A DNA stretch of 64,000 nucleotides from Acanthosoma haemorrhoidale. Taxonomy: Eukaryota; Arthropoda; Insecta; Hemiptera; Acanthosomatidae. Both the position numbers and the translations under genes were made by a program. The DNA is taken from assembly GCA_930367205.1 (NCBI GenBank), contig OV884011.1, forward strand, positions 103,407,139 to 103,471,138, written 5' to 3'. The notes under the pieces are model-generated. The model saw nothing but the letters and a program-made list of their open reading frames with translations. It did no database searches and was not told the DNA's origin. Position 1 is the first letter of the stretch, and each line of letters opens with the position of its first letter. Positions 1 to 11,850 of this stretch are shown here, one piece after another.

Positions 1-463
1 TTGAATCATTGAGTTAAGGTCTTTTGTGTTTGTACTCAAATTCAAAAGTTTTGTCAACAGATGGCACAACTGGCAATACCTATTACCAGAAGGAATAACA
101 ATTTATGTATTGAAATTTGTTTCTGGACAGGATCAATAATAAATAAAATATTTTTAAAGTTGACCATTGAAGAACTGAGACCAGGCTTCGGAAAAACTCA
201 AGAGAAGACATTCTCAGTATGGAGGTCAGGCAGTGAATTTCAAGGTGACACTTGTTAGTAGTTATTACCCTTCGTTTATATTTTAAAGAATCTGAATTAT
301 GAAGGAAGGATTTAAATAGTTAGTAAGTTAATTTATAAATGTATTTATTCATTAGTTGTATACACTACTTAAGTTTTTTAATAATTCAAACAAATTGTTT
401 CCATAAATTTTGTTTATTTATAAACAGACATTATCAAAAATAGCTACAATATGATTTAATTAC
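1..463 (-). other. ATAD3 intron (part)
   Basis: AT-rich DNA after the donor of the last visible ATAD3 exon. Neither strand shows the expected next ATAD3 block, so the remaining exon(s) lie left of the window. The 65-codon plus-strand frame at 61-258 resembles nothing known to me. Confidence 0.7.
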
Positions 464-3400
464 CTGACAGAGGTGGCTGCGGCTGGTTCTAAGACAAACT
501 TGTCAAAATACAACCTCAACAGTCGCTCTCTCTCTTCAAGACCTGGCAGAGAGAACTCTACCATCTCATCGAGTCTGTCATTAACAGCCCAATCGAACTG
601 TTCAGGGGTGTTTGAAGCAAGAACCAACATGAATCTGGAGAAAGGAACATATATAATATTATAAAATAACATAATATTATAATAAATAAAATTTAATTGA
701 AAATCTTGAACTTACTTGTTGCTTTGCTCACCAGTCCTGTAAAGAAATGCATTAAGGGTAGCTCTCAAATCTTCCGATATTGTCTCTGATGACCTTTTTC
801 TAAGGAAAGCATCTGCCTCATCTAAAAATAAATATTGTTTATATAAAACTTGATATTAATAAATTTAACCTGATGTGTACAAACACAAATTACTAATAAC
901 TTACTTTGACCTCTCTTAACCTCTCAAGGTTGTAAAGTTAATATAATTATTGTGTGAACAGCTTTGCTGCACGAATTATATCAAATTTTAAATAGTGTCT
1001 ACATGTCGGAAACTTTACAAAGCCTTTGTTACGAACAAATACTAATATCAAGTTTCATAGTGAAACATTCATGGATCGACTGGTTTATCACAAATAATCT
1101 AAACTTTTACAATTTCTGACATTCCACCAGCTTACACTCTGAGAATATAATAGGGGGAACGGAAAGTAATGTCGTTTTTTTTAACATTAAATTCAAACAG
1201 ATAAATTTTTAACAAGTTTTTGTTTTTAATCAATGTTGTAATCACCCTCGTTATCAGCACCTTTGCCTTTACAACCATTAGTGTGCAAATTTTCAATGCC
1301 TGATCAATCAAAATCAATTGGTTTTTGAGCAAAATATCTGGAGATGGCATTATGGACATCATCCAAATTTTGAAATTTTTAGCGATCAGAATTAATGGAA
1401 ATCTGATGGCGCAATATCGGGCGAGTATAGTTGGTGAGGCTGGAGATGAAAAATGAGTCCCCTATGATAATCCAAAAATCTCTCTACGCATGAATCAGCA
1501 CGAAGTACAGCTATGCCAGGTTTACACTCCAAAAAGGCGCTTATGTATGTTTGGTGGAGTATTCGTGGGATCATTCATCACTGATAACTGGAAAAACTGT
1601 GAATGCAGATCTCTACAGTGAACAATTTTATCGAGTAGATCAATCTTTAATTGAAAATTGCCCAGCGATTGCCAATAAAAAAGGCGTTATTCTGCAACAC
1701 AATAATGCAAGACCCCACCACTGCACCTATTTTCTCCGCAAAAACCCTGGAAAAAATTAATGAATTGGGGTGGGAGGTATTGCCTCAACCAGCATACTCG
1801 CCCGATATCGGATTTCCACTTATTCCGATCGCTACATTTTCTAAGTGGCAAAAAATTTCAAAATTTGGATGATGTCCAAAATGCCATCTCCAGATATTTT
1901 GTTCAAAAACCAATTGATTTTGATCAATCAGGCATTAAAAATTTACAGTTTTTGAATTTGAAAGTTTGCTTATAACGAGGGCGATTAAATCATTGATCAA
2001 AAACAAAAACTTGTTAAAAATTTATCTGTTTGAATTTAATGTAAAAAAAAAAAAAAAAAAAAACGACATTACTTTCTGGTCCCCCTAATATAATAGCTTG
2101 TCGAGAGAAGAATTCTTTCATCCGTGTCGTTATTCTGCTACTCAATCTTCTTCAACCCACGATGCTCAACTTTCTTTAGAATCTAAGACAAAAGTATCTC
2201 ACAACTTGTCTAATGATACTTCATAACTTATTGATAACTTCAGTCATGTCTTGCAAGAGTAATTCCACGCACCATCTCAATGTTGCTCGCAGAAGTCTGA
2301 GAGCAATTTTTGTCCAATCGCCCTTTTTAAAGGTGTCTCCCCCACTTCAGGAGCCTTTGTCCAAAGACAATTTCCCTATACATCACAGGCTTCTCGTCCA
2401 GTGTGTGGTCAATTTCCAACGCACATGATGTTTTATGTTTTTTTTAACATTAAATTCAAACAGATAAATTTTTAACAAGTTTTTGTTTTTAATCAATGTT
2501 GTAATCACCCTCGTTATCAGCACCTTTGCCTTTACAACCATTAGTGTGCAAATTTTCAATGCCTGATCAATCAAAATCAATTGGTTTTTGAGCAAAATAT
2601 CTGGAGATGGCATTATGGACATCATACAAATTTTGAAATTTTTAGCTATCAGAATTAATGGAAATCTGATGGCGCAATATCGGGCGAGTATAGTCTGGAA
2701 TTACTGACATGACAATTTTTACTTCCAATCTTATTTCATCTAACTAAATAAAGTTAATAACTCTAATTTAATACACTAAATAAATTTAATATTTTGTCCA
2801 TAAAAATAAAATAAAATAAAATTATATACAGAATACTTTGAAATATTGACAAAATAACCTATTAAAATGTGCTCTAACAAGAGTGGTTTCTATTTTTGGC
2901 TTAGTTTTTATTAAGTATCTTTAAATTTTATTTGTGCTCATGTCTTTAATGTTTATACAACCATGAGGAATATTCAGAACTTTAAATTTGGTATAGCGTA
3001 TGAAGAGTGACATTAGAAACCTCAATAAAAGTTAGTGAATGGGGATTTATTTTATTTTTTTTTATGTTTAATTTCTGTTTTTATACTTCTCATCATTTTA
3101 ATTTAATAAAAATATAATCTAGAGATGTTTTGGAATCTACCTTTAAATCAAATACATAAGATCATATTTTTGGCCACTGTTTCAAACTACACAGACAAAC
3201 TGTGATAGTTAAACAGTAGGGGTTGGCCTACATCTATGATATCTGTTTGCATTGATTTTATAAAATAATTCTGTGGCTCCAGGGAATAAATGGGACAACT
3301 TAACCTTAAAACAAGATAAGAGTACATACATGACTTCGTAAAACTTATTCTTTCTATGAAAAAATGGGTATTATTGATTTTGAGTTCTTGGGGTCCTTAA

Positions 3401-6400
3401 TGGTAGAAAAAAAAAAGTTTATTAAACAAATAATTTGCAGGAATATTACATTTAAAAATGTTCCCCAGAAAAGTTTATAAACTTACTTTCTTTTTCCTAG
3501 AACCACAGAATTATACTACTTTAATAAGAAGGATAACCTTGATTTACCTATAAAAAGAAGGAGGCCTTTTCTTGAAGTTTCTGCCCAATCAAATACTTTG
3601 TGAACAGCAGTAACTGCATCCCTTCCCAAGGGGGAAACATCACCTCCTGTAAGGATGGCATAATCTAATCCTGAGTGAAGAGCCAATTTCTGAAAGACAT
3701 GAGCAACATTTATTATAAGTAAGGAAAGACTTTAGGATTGTAGATATGTCTCGATTGGAACTGAGGAGGACTGGGCTTTATAATTATATACATCACCTTA
3801 ATGAGGTCCAAAAAACAGGAGGCTCTTGTCCATGGATGCACTTGTGCAACCCTGTCTGGGACACATATCCCGTAGTAAGGGGGGGGGGAAGCATGCACTT
3901 GTGTGATATCATTGAGGACATGTACAAAGGAAGTTGTTATCCACTACATCTACAACTATGATTAATTAAAGATATATTTTAATGAGTGATGTTAACAATC
4001 TGTGACAACCCCTTGAAAGTAATTTATATGGTTAAAAGAGATTTCTAACAAGTAAATCAACTAAGTAGCTGAAAATCAAAAAGATAACTAAAGATTAAAG
4101 TATAGACTTACCTTTGCAAACATTGTCTTGCCAGTACCTGGGGGTCCATACATGAGAATGTTACGGAACATTCCTCGATTCTGTTTAGTATTTTTTGTAG
4201 CTATTGCAACATCTCTGCACAAAAAAAAAACCAAAAGGATAATTATTACATAATGTATAAATTAATTTACCAAAAATTAACTAAAACAGTAATGTTATAA
4301 GTTCATTTTGTCAAAAATATGTGAAATTTTATTAAAATAAGTTGTAACACAGGCCATAGAGTTTAGAATTTTTTAAAAGATGTGTTATATTTTAAACTCA
4401 TTTTAATTAAAGTTAGTTGAGATTTGAATATAACACTTGTTTTTACTTTCTGTCAAATAGAGAAAAAGGTTCATACTAAAACTAATCGATGGAGCCACTA
4501 GAATAGTCAGCGAGTCATGAATAGGGAGAGAATGTTTACAGCAAAGGAAATGGTATAGAATAAAAGAAAACATCAGGAAAGACTAACAACTAAAAAAGTA
4601 AGTTAATACTAAGTAATTTATAACATTTAGAACCTGTAATAAAACCTTGAGATTTTAAAATGTAAAGATAAATCTCTGGTAAATTAAATTTTAGTTTAAC
4701 TTAGTGAAAATATACTTTATTTTAGAAATTGTAGGATTTTTCCCTTGTTTCTTTTTTTATTATTATTCAGTACAATATATTGTGTTGTTATTATTATTAT
4801 TATGAATTAAATTTATTTATGAGAATTAAGCTGATTTTAGGAAGTTAATGTTGTTGCTGCTGTAAAGGAAATACCATAGAGAGTAGAAGGGGGAAATTGG
4901 ATGGTAAATTGGATGGGGATAGTTAGATATGTTAAATATTTATATTAGATTGAAATGTAAAAATTAGATGAATGGCTATATCCTTCAGAGTTTTCACCAA
5001 CAAAATTCAGTTACATATCTCAATTTGTTATAGAGAAACAAAAAAAAAATTAAGTCCCCCCCCCTAATTTCATGATTTTTAAAATGAGTTTGTCCAGCTT
5101 AAGTATAAAATTACAATTAATGTCAATATACTAAAATAGCTATTAAATAACCTAAGAACAAGTAGCACTGGTCTTAACTTTATCCATTATGGGAGGGGGA
5201 ATTACCCCCATGCAAGGAAATGAATATTATTATTTTAAATGGTTTATTTGTATTATTGACTGTTTTTTTTATGTTTAGATTTGAACTAAAACTGTAGTTT
5301 TGATTGTGTGGCCCTCTTTAAGTTCATAATTTCTCTTAACCCTCCAATCCGTGTCAGTTCAAGATACATTGACCTTGGACAGGATCAGGGACGAGGTAAC
5401 AATGGCTTGTTCCAAGCTCGTCATGGTACTGACTTTGGATATCTGCTCTCCTTTTGACAGAGCGTGGTGGCCCTACATTATGAGGGAGCTGCAGGAACTG
5501 GAGGCTCCGAGTAACCTTTATGACCTGGTAGGCAGCTACCTGAGGCAATGTAAGGTGTTCATCACAAGAGTTTCTAATGAAATGGAGGCAACAGTGAAGC
5601 TAGAGTGTTCTTAAAGCTCAGTTCTGGGCCCTGCTCTATGGAAAATAGTTTTCAACAGGGTTCTAGTGGCTGTCTATAGATGACCTCCCAGTGACTATCA
5701 TGGGGGATTACCAGGCAGAGCTCATTAGAAGAGCTTGTGCCTGTGCTACCTTGGTAGAAGAGTGGTGTACCCAGATTAAAATAACCATGGCTTTTGAGAC
5801 TCCACCCTGGTGAGATGGAAATTAGACCCGATTAGAATGGATATAGGAGGAGGATATGTTAGTTAAGGTGGGTGTGGAGGTGAATTATTTGGAAGTAAGA
5901 CTGGGAAGCAGGCTGAATCTGTCACCCCACATCGAATATCTGGCTAATAGGGTGACATCCGTAACCAACAGCTTCGTTTCCCCCCCCCCTAAGTTCTCTA
6001 GTTATAAATTCAGGATGAGGGAAAAATATAGAATATTTAGGTTAATCGGATCCTTGTACTAGGAGTACCTGCTTGAAGGTGGTGTGAGAGGATTAAGAGG
6101 TGTGGGAAGCCTCGGTGGAGGCTGGTTGTTTCGGTACAGTGGTGAGAGTCTACTGGTGGCTTCGCCAGGATAGGTGGAGCTATATGGGGGTTTAACTTCC
6201 AAGTCTCAAGGACCCTCTAACAGTGACCAAGTGTTGGGTATAATCCGATACGCATTTCAGTCAAGGTCTAGACACACGGTCTGATGAGGATTCAGAGGAT
6301 CTCACTCATCTAGGTCACGAAAGCCTACAGAACAATCTCCTTCCAGGTGGTACAGCTATTGGCAGCGGTGGCTCCCATGGACTTAGTCCTCCTGGAACAG

Positions 6401-9400
6401 CACCTCACGTCAAAAGTGAAAAAAGGGCATTTAGACGAGCTTCCCCTTCCCCCAAGGGAAACAGGAAACTGATGACTCTCATCAGTGAGTGGACCATAGA
6501 GACATGGAACAACAGGTGAATCAGTTCAAAGAAGGGGAGCACTCTTAGGGACTTCCCCTCAGTCGAGGACAGGCTGAGGGTGAGATGGGTCTCCTCAGAT
6601 TACTGAAGCATGCAAATACTCACAGGACATAGCAGATTTTGATCTAAGCTGTACAAATTTCAAAGAGAAGATGACTAGCATTGCCTACATTCCAGAGAAG
6701 AGGACACACTCATAAGACACAAAGAAAACTTCGAAGTATTACTTCTCTTCATCCAGATTTGGATGGAGCTACAAGGTCTTGGCCACTTCATTATCTCGAG
6801 GAGGGCGGTGCAGAGAGTGAGCAGCCAGGACTTCGGGAAGGCTCATCAGAAGTAACCATTGTACCCGAATATGCGCACCACAGGCTCCGCAGACCCCGCA
6901 AAACCTCAGGTATAAACCAAAGGTATTCATTTACCTGAGTGAACAAAGAATAGTACGTGTTGCAAGGGCAGTTCAATTATTGATAGACCAGCAGCGAGGA
7001 GTTAGTTGGATTTTGGTAGTTAGTTGGAAGTTCTTTTAGTGGGAGACTAGCAAAGAGTTAAAAGCCCCAGGTGTAAAGAAAGAGAGCTAATTTGAAGCTG
7101 AAGAGCAAAAATCAAGAATGCATTCATGTTATTATACATTGCTGTTTGTAATATTGATTAGGTAAATATTATCTAAATTAAAATAAGTTTTTATAGCCAT
7201 TTATGTAATTATAAAATATTTAAATAACTAAAAATAGGCACTACAACCAATACCCTGAGATCATCTTAAAAGAAGCTAATAAAATAGATTATAATTCATA
7301 ATAAATTCTCATAATAAAACTTTATAATAAACGCCAGTAAAATTTTAGCCAAAATAAAAGATATTATTACAATACCTTAATCTTTCCTCGAGCTTAGGCT
7401 GAAGGACGACTCCTGCAAGGGCATCAGCTGGTTTTGCTCTGAGCTTCTTAACACTAAGAACTGGATGTTTTACAGTCTCCAACACTGAAAATCTAGATGT
7501 ATCTCGAACTAGTGATGGTTTACCTTAAAAAATATATTTATTGTAATGATTGTTAATATTAGAAAATGAATTATTTAATAGATTGAATTTAAGAAAGAAA
7601 ATTACAAAAAAAAAAAGTTCAAATTTCAGAATATTATCCAGAAAAAAAATCTTAAGATTTCTTCCTCTTTAATTTTTTTAAAAAATATATTGTTGTTTTT
7701 TTATTTATTTAACAATTATTTGAGGATTCTGGTTCTGCTAAAAGCAAAAAGGAATAACTGGCAAAAGTAGAATTTTTTAATTATAACTTTATTCAACATG
7801 CGCATCCTTAACAATTAACCATGGTTATTACAAATTATTTTCTCATTCACTACCTCTCACGACTGGGCAGTTCACTACCGTTCTCGTCCTTCCTCAATAG
7901 CTCACTTTCTGTTGTAGGCCACCTCCACTGCTATTTCTTCAATCCTCACTTTTCAACAAATTCCTCCTCCATCAGTTGTTCTTACTTCAGGTTCCATCGC
8001 ATTAACTTAAGTGGTGGAACATCACAAGCTTTTCCATGTTCTTCTTATCACTCTATCTTACGTCTACCGCGATCACCTGACGAACAATTGCTCTCGCCAT
8101 CTTCCTTTTCCCGCCTTTTTTCCATAGCCTTCCTGATCCACGGGTCGTTTAACGCCCTTTAATTCCCGCTAATTTTCAAATTTAAAAAACACAATCCAAA
8201 TATCACAACAATATTAATAACAAAATTGCTTTATTACAAAAGATGACTCACCTAACCTAGCCTCAATAAACCTGCCAGTCATAGCCGTTGCAGTCCTGGC
8301 TGAATAGACTCCGAGAGCTAGGAGGGACAGGCCACCTACAGCAGTGAGAGTCTTGTTCCAATCGGTCAGCAGTGTAGTAACTCCCGTTCCGATAACGGTT
8401 CCTGCTGTCCTGCCAACAAGTTAACACATAAAGATCATTTTTACACACATTACTAACTACATTAGAAGGAAAACTGCCAAACCAATTGTTTAAATTACTA
8501 ATTGATACAATTTATAATAAATAGAGATAAGCATTTAAAATGTGCTAGAAAATAAATTGAACTAGCTTTTACTTGAATAGAACTTAAGCAGCTATGTATA
8601 TGTAATAAAATTTATGTAAGCCACAGATAGCGTTCACATAAATGATAATTCAGAGATAAATAGATATTTAGGGTTTATTACATGAAAATTAATTAAAAAA
8701 TTGCAGCAGTAAAAATTTAAGCTCAAGCCTTCTTCGATATCTAATTTCAAATGATAGTTTTATATAATGTTTTACCAAATCCTTTGATTAAATTTTACTT
8801 TTGTAATTGTGTATAAATAATGGAACCACACTAACCTGATGGATTCTAGAACAGTAACCCTGTTTTCAGCTGCCTTAACTCGAAGTCTTTCCAAATAAAG
8901 GTCCTGGTTTTCACGATCAGCTTTAGCTTTTGCAAGCATCTCCGCTTCAAGGCGTTTCATATCCACTTGGGCTCTAAGTTCCATTTCTCGTTCTATTGTA
9001 GCTGTTAGGAAAAATAAATATGTTAGCACAATATAATATTATTAAACTTAGAATCAATTAAAATAAACGACTACATAATTAGCCTAAGCTTAAAGTTGAT
9101 TGATTGCAATAATTGATTTAAAAATATCCAGGTTCATATCAAACAGCCCACTAACTTTAATAAACGAGTGGCACGTTATTTCTGGAAGAGACAAAGCCTA
9201 TATAGGTTGCTGCTCTAGTTGGTACTTATATCAAGCAAATTATGTCAGTGCTAGGTTTTCCTTAAAACATTTATTTAGGATAATTGTAGCTACACATTTT
9301 CTTTCACAGGGCTTGATGAGCCCTGCCTATCCCACCGGAAGAAATCCTTGGGGGAGCTAGGAATCAAACCCACATCTCCATAGTAAGTATGCTAACCACT

Positions 9401-11798
9401 AAGTTATGGTGTCAGCCAGTAATAAATATGTAAGGATTTCATTATTATTCACAAAAATAGTTAGCAATATTTACAGCTTACCTCTTCTCATTGCTTCCTG
9501 CTTTTGTACAGATTCTTCTTGCTTCCTCAAATTTTCCTCATTCATCCTAGTTTGTTGTTGAAGTTGATCTTCATATCTGTAAAATAAGATTAATTTCATT
9601 ATTTTTAATGGACTTGGTAATATTATTGTTATGAATATGAGTTACATTCACAAACATATCTGTAAGGGGTGAATATATTCCTCGAATAGTCAACATGTCA
9701 GCTGAAATTGCTAAATTTGTATCTGAAGGTTATAGGCCTATGCCAAAATTACTGTGTGACATAAACAAAAATATTAAGATCACCATTTCCAGAAGTATCA
9801 ACAAGCATATTAAAAAAGTAATACATAATTAATAAACATTATACAGTGGTTGTATGGTCGTTAGATTTAGGCTTTAGTGGCTTGAACATGCAGGGCCCTC
9901 CGTTTAGGAAGCCACTATGGTGGCTTGACCATGCAGGGCCCTCCGTTTACAAAGCCACTATAGTGGCTTGAGCATGCAGGGCCCTCCGTTTACGAAGCCA
10001 CTATAGTGGCTTGAGCATGTAGGGCCCTCTGTTTACAAAGCCACTATAGTAGCTTTGAATGGAACACTCTTCTGAGTAAGAGGCGAACTTTAGACTTCCT
10101 CTGAGCCCGCCTATTGGCTTTTGCAGAACAATCTGCTTTCTCAGCTCTGTGTGGAGGTAAGGGAACGCGTGCTATGAACCCCTGCCCTGTCAATGTTTTT
10201 GACCGATGTCATTCATATCACCATTATTTATTGCCACTAATGTAATTTTATCTAATCAAGTAATAAAAAAAAAGAGATATTGTTATTCAATCATAATAGG
10301 CTAAAAAAATAATAACAAAAAATGTTCCAACCTACCCAGTTCCAGTAGGCAAAAAAGGTCAGGGGAAACTTTTTTTTATTAAAAAATTGAACTAATTATG
10401 TATAATAAATTAAAAATATATGATTTTTTCAAAACTAACTAATTTAATAATTACGTGAAACTGAATTAAAACTAACTTTAATTTATAACTGATACATGAA
10501 GATATGAAACATTGCTGAAGAATTCAAAAGAAGTACATAAATAATGCTGACAAATATTGCAGTGATGGAGAGGAAGACCAGGAATCCCACTCTTCCCTGC
10601 CGCACGGTTAAAGGGATAAGGAGATGATCAATAAATATAAAAACAAAAATATATTTGCAATGATATTAGTAAAGAGTAAGCAATATTTGGCGAGTCGTGG
10701 TCAGTCAGTATCCATTTTTAAAATTGAATTTGTCAAGATCTGGCATTTAGTTACTAACAAGACTGAGAGAAGCTTAGTTAGAACTAACTCTTAAGCTATA
10801 GTTTTTGAAATATTTACAGAGATCTAAATAATTCTTTCTCATCGTTTAACAACTAAACTCTTGAGTTTAAATAAAACTGTGGTCTCTTGGGTCTAAATAT
10901 CAACAGTACTTAATAAAGCCTGCAGAACAATTGCACATCCCTACGTCCATGTAACAACTGAACACTCGAGGGATATTATCTAGAACCACCAAGTTCTTCC
11001 AAGATTCTAGGATCCACAGCACTAATCTCAGTCTTTTCTGCCATTCTTACAACATTCACCCACAACTTTTGGCATATGATAGCACTTCTACATTCAATAA
11101 AATGTCATTAATTATTATGAAAAAAATTAAATATAACTACAATTTTTATAGTTTATCATGGCCAAATTTGTGGCATGTAATCCAAAGGGATGGCTCGATT
11201 GACCTGACTGGAGATTAAGAGTATCGAATCCCAGCCATGTCAATATCTTTTTATGATAATAGTGCGTTATCTGTCATCACTTTTTTAATTTATTATCTAG
11301 TTGTTTAAGCCTGGTAGTGAATCTATAGTATCCCTTAAAAACTGAAGAGGAAGCAGTCTGCCTGGAAGAAAAAAGAATCTTTCAAACAGAAATGTTTTGT
11401 GAAAAAATAGTCTTGGGAAACTCTATTTTTTTTTCAGAATCTTTAGGAAAACTAACCACAGGAAATGTAAGCAGTGCATAGATCCCCATAATGGGCACTG
11501 GATCTCAAACTCACGCCTTGATTTGTTTAATATTATTCATTGTGGCCCTAAGTAGCATTTTCTATAAAATTATGCGAGTATAAACTGGGAATAATTGTGA
11601 CTGGAAAAATTAAATATAGAGGTTTGTGTTGACAGCCTCATCAACCAACGACAATCTAAGATTGATGAAAAAGAGACGATATTCAAAACTGATGAGGCAA
11701 GTGTTTCATTGACAGCTCCCTCTTCAGTTCTTGGGAGATTCCAAAGATTCATAACTGGACTGAAAACAAAAAAATACACACACACACATATATATATA

Positions 11799-11850
<52 letters not shown>

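Larger units (their letters stand above)
822..3547 (-). other. ATAD3 intron between exons 8 and 9
   Basis: Holds the mariner foldback at 1151-2087 and its loose third copy at 2437-2693. The rest (822-1150, 2088-2436, 2694-3547) is AT-rich with no gene seen. Confidence 0.8.

Noticed and set aside
1132..1362. 76-codon minus-strand frame, repeated at 2383-2625
   Set aside because: It is an off-frame reading of the mariner transposase 3' end and its duplicate, which is why the two peptides agree; it is not a gene family.
7821..8162. 113-codon plus-strand frame rich in Ser/Phe
   Set aside because: It is the complement of a purine-rich stretch that reads better on the other strand; no family, no start context and no splice partners.
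9285..9425. tRNA gene at the SINE heads (also 35029)
   Set aside because: Pol III boxes are present but the acceptor and anticodon stems do not pair; these are SINE heads.
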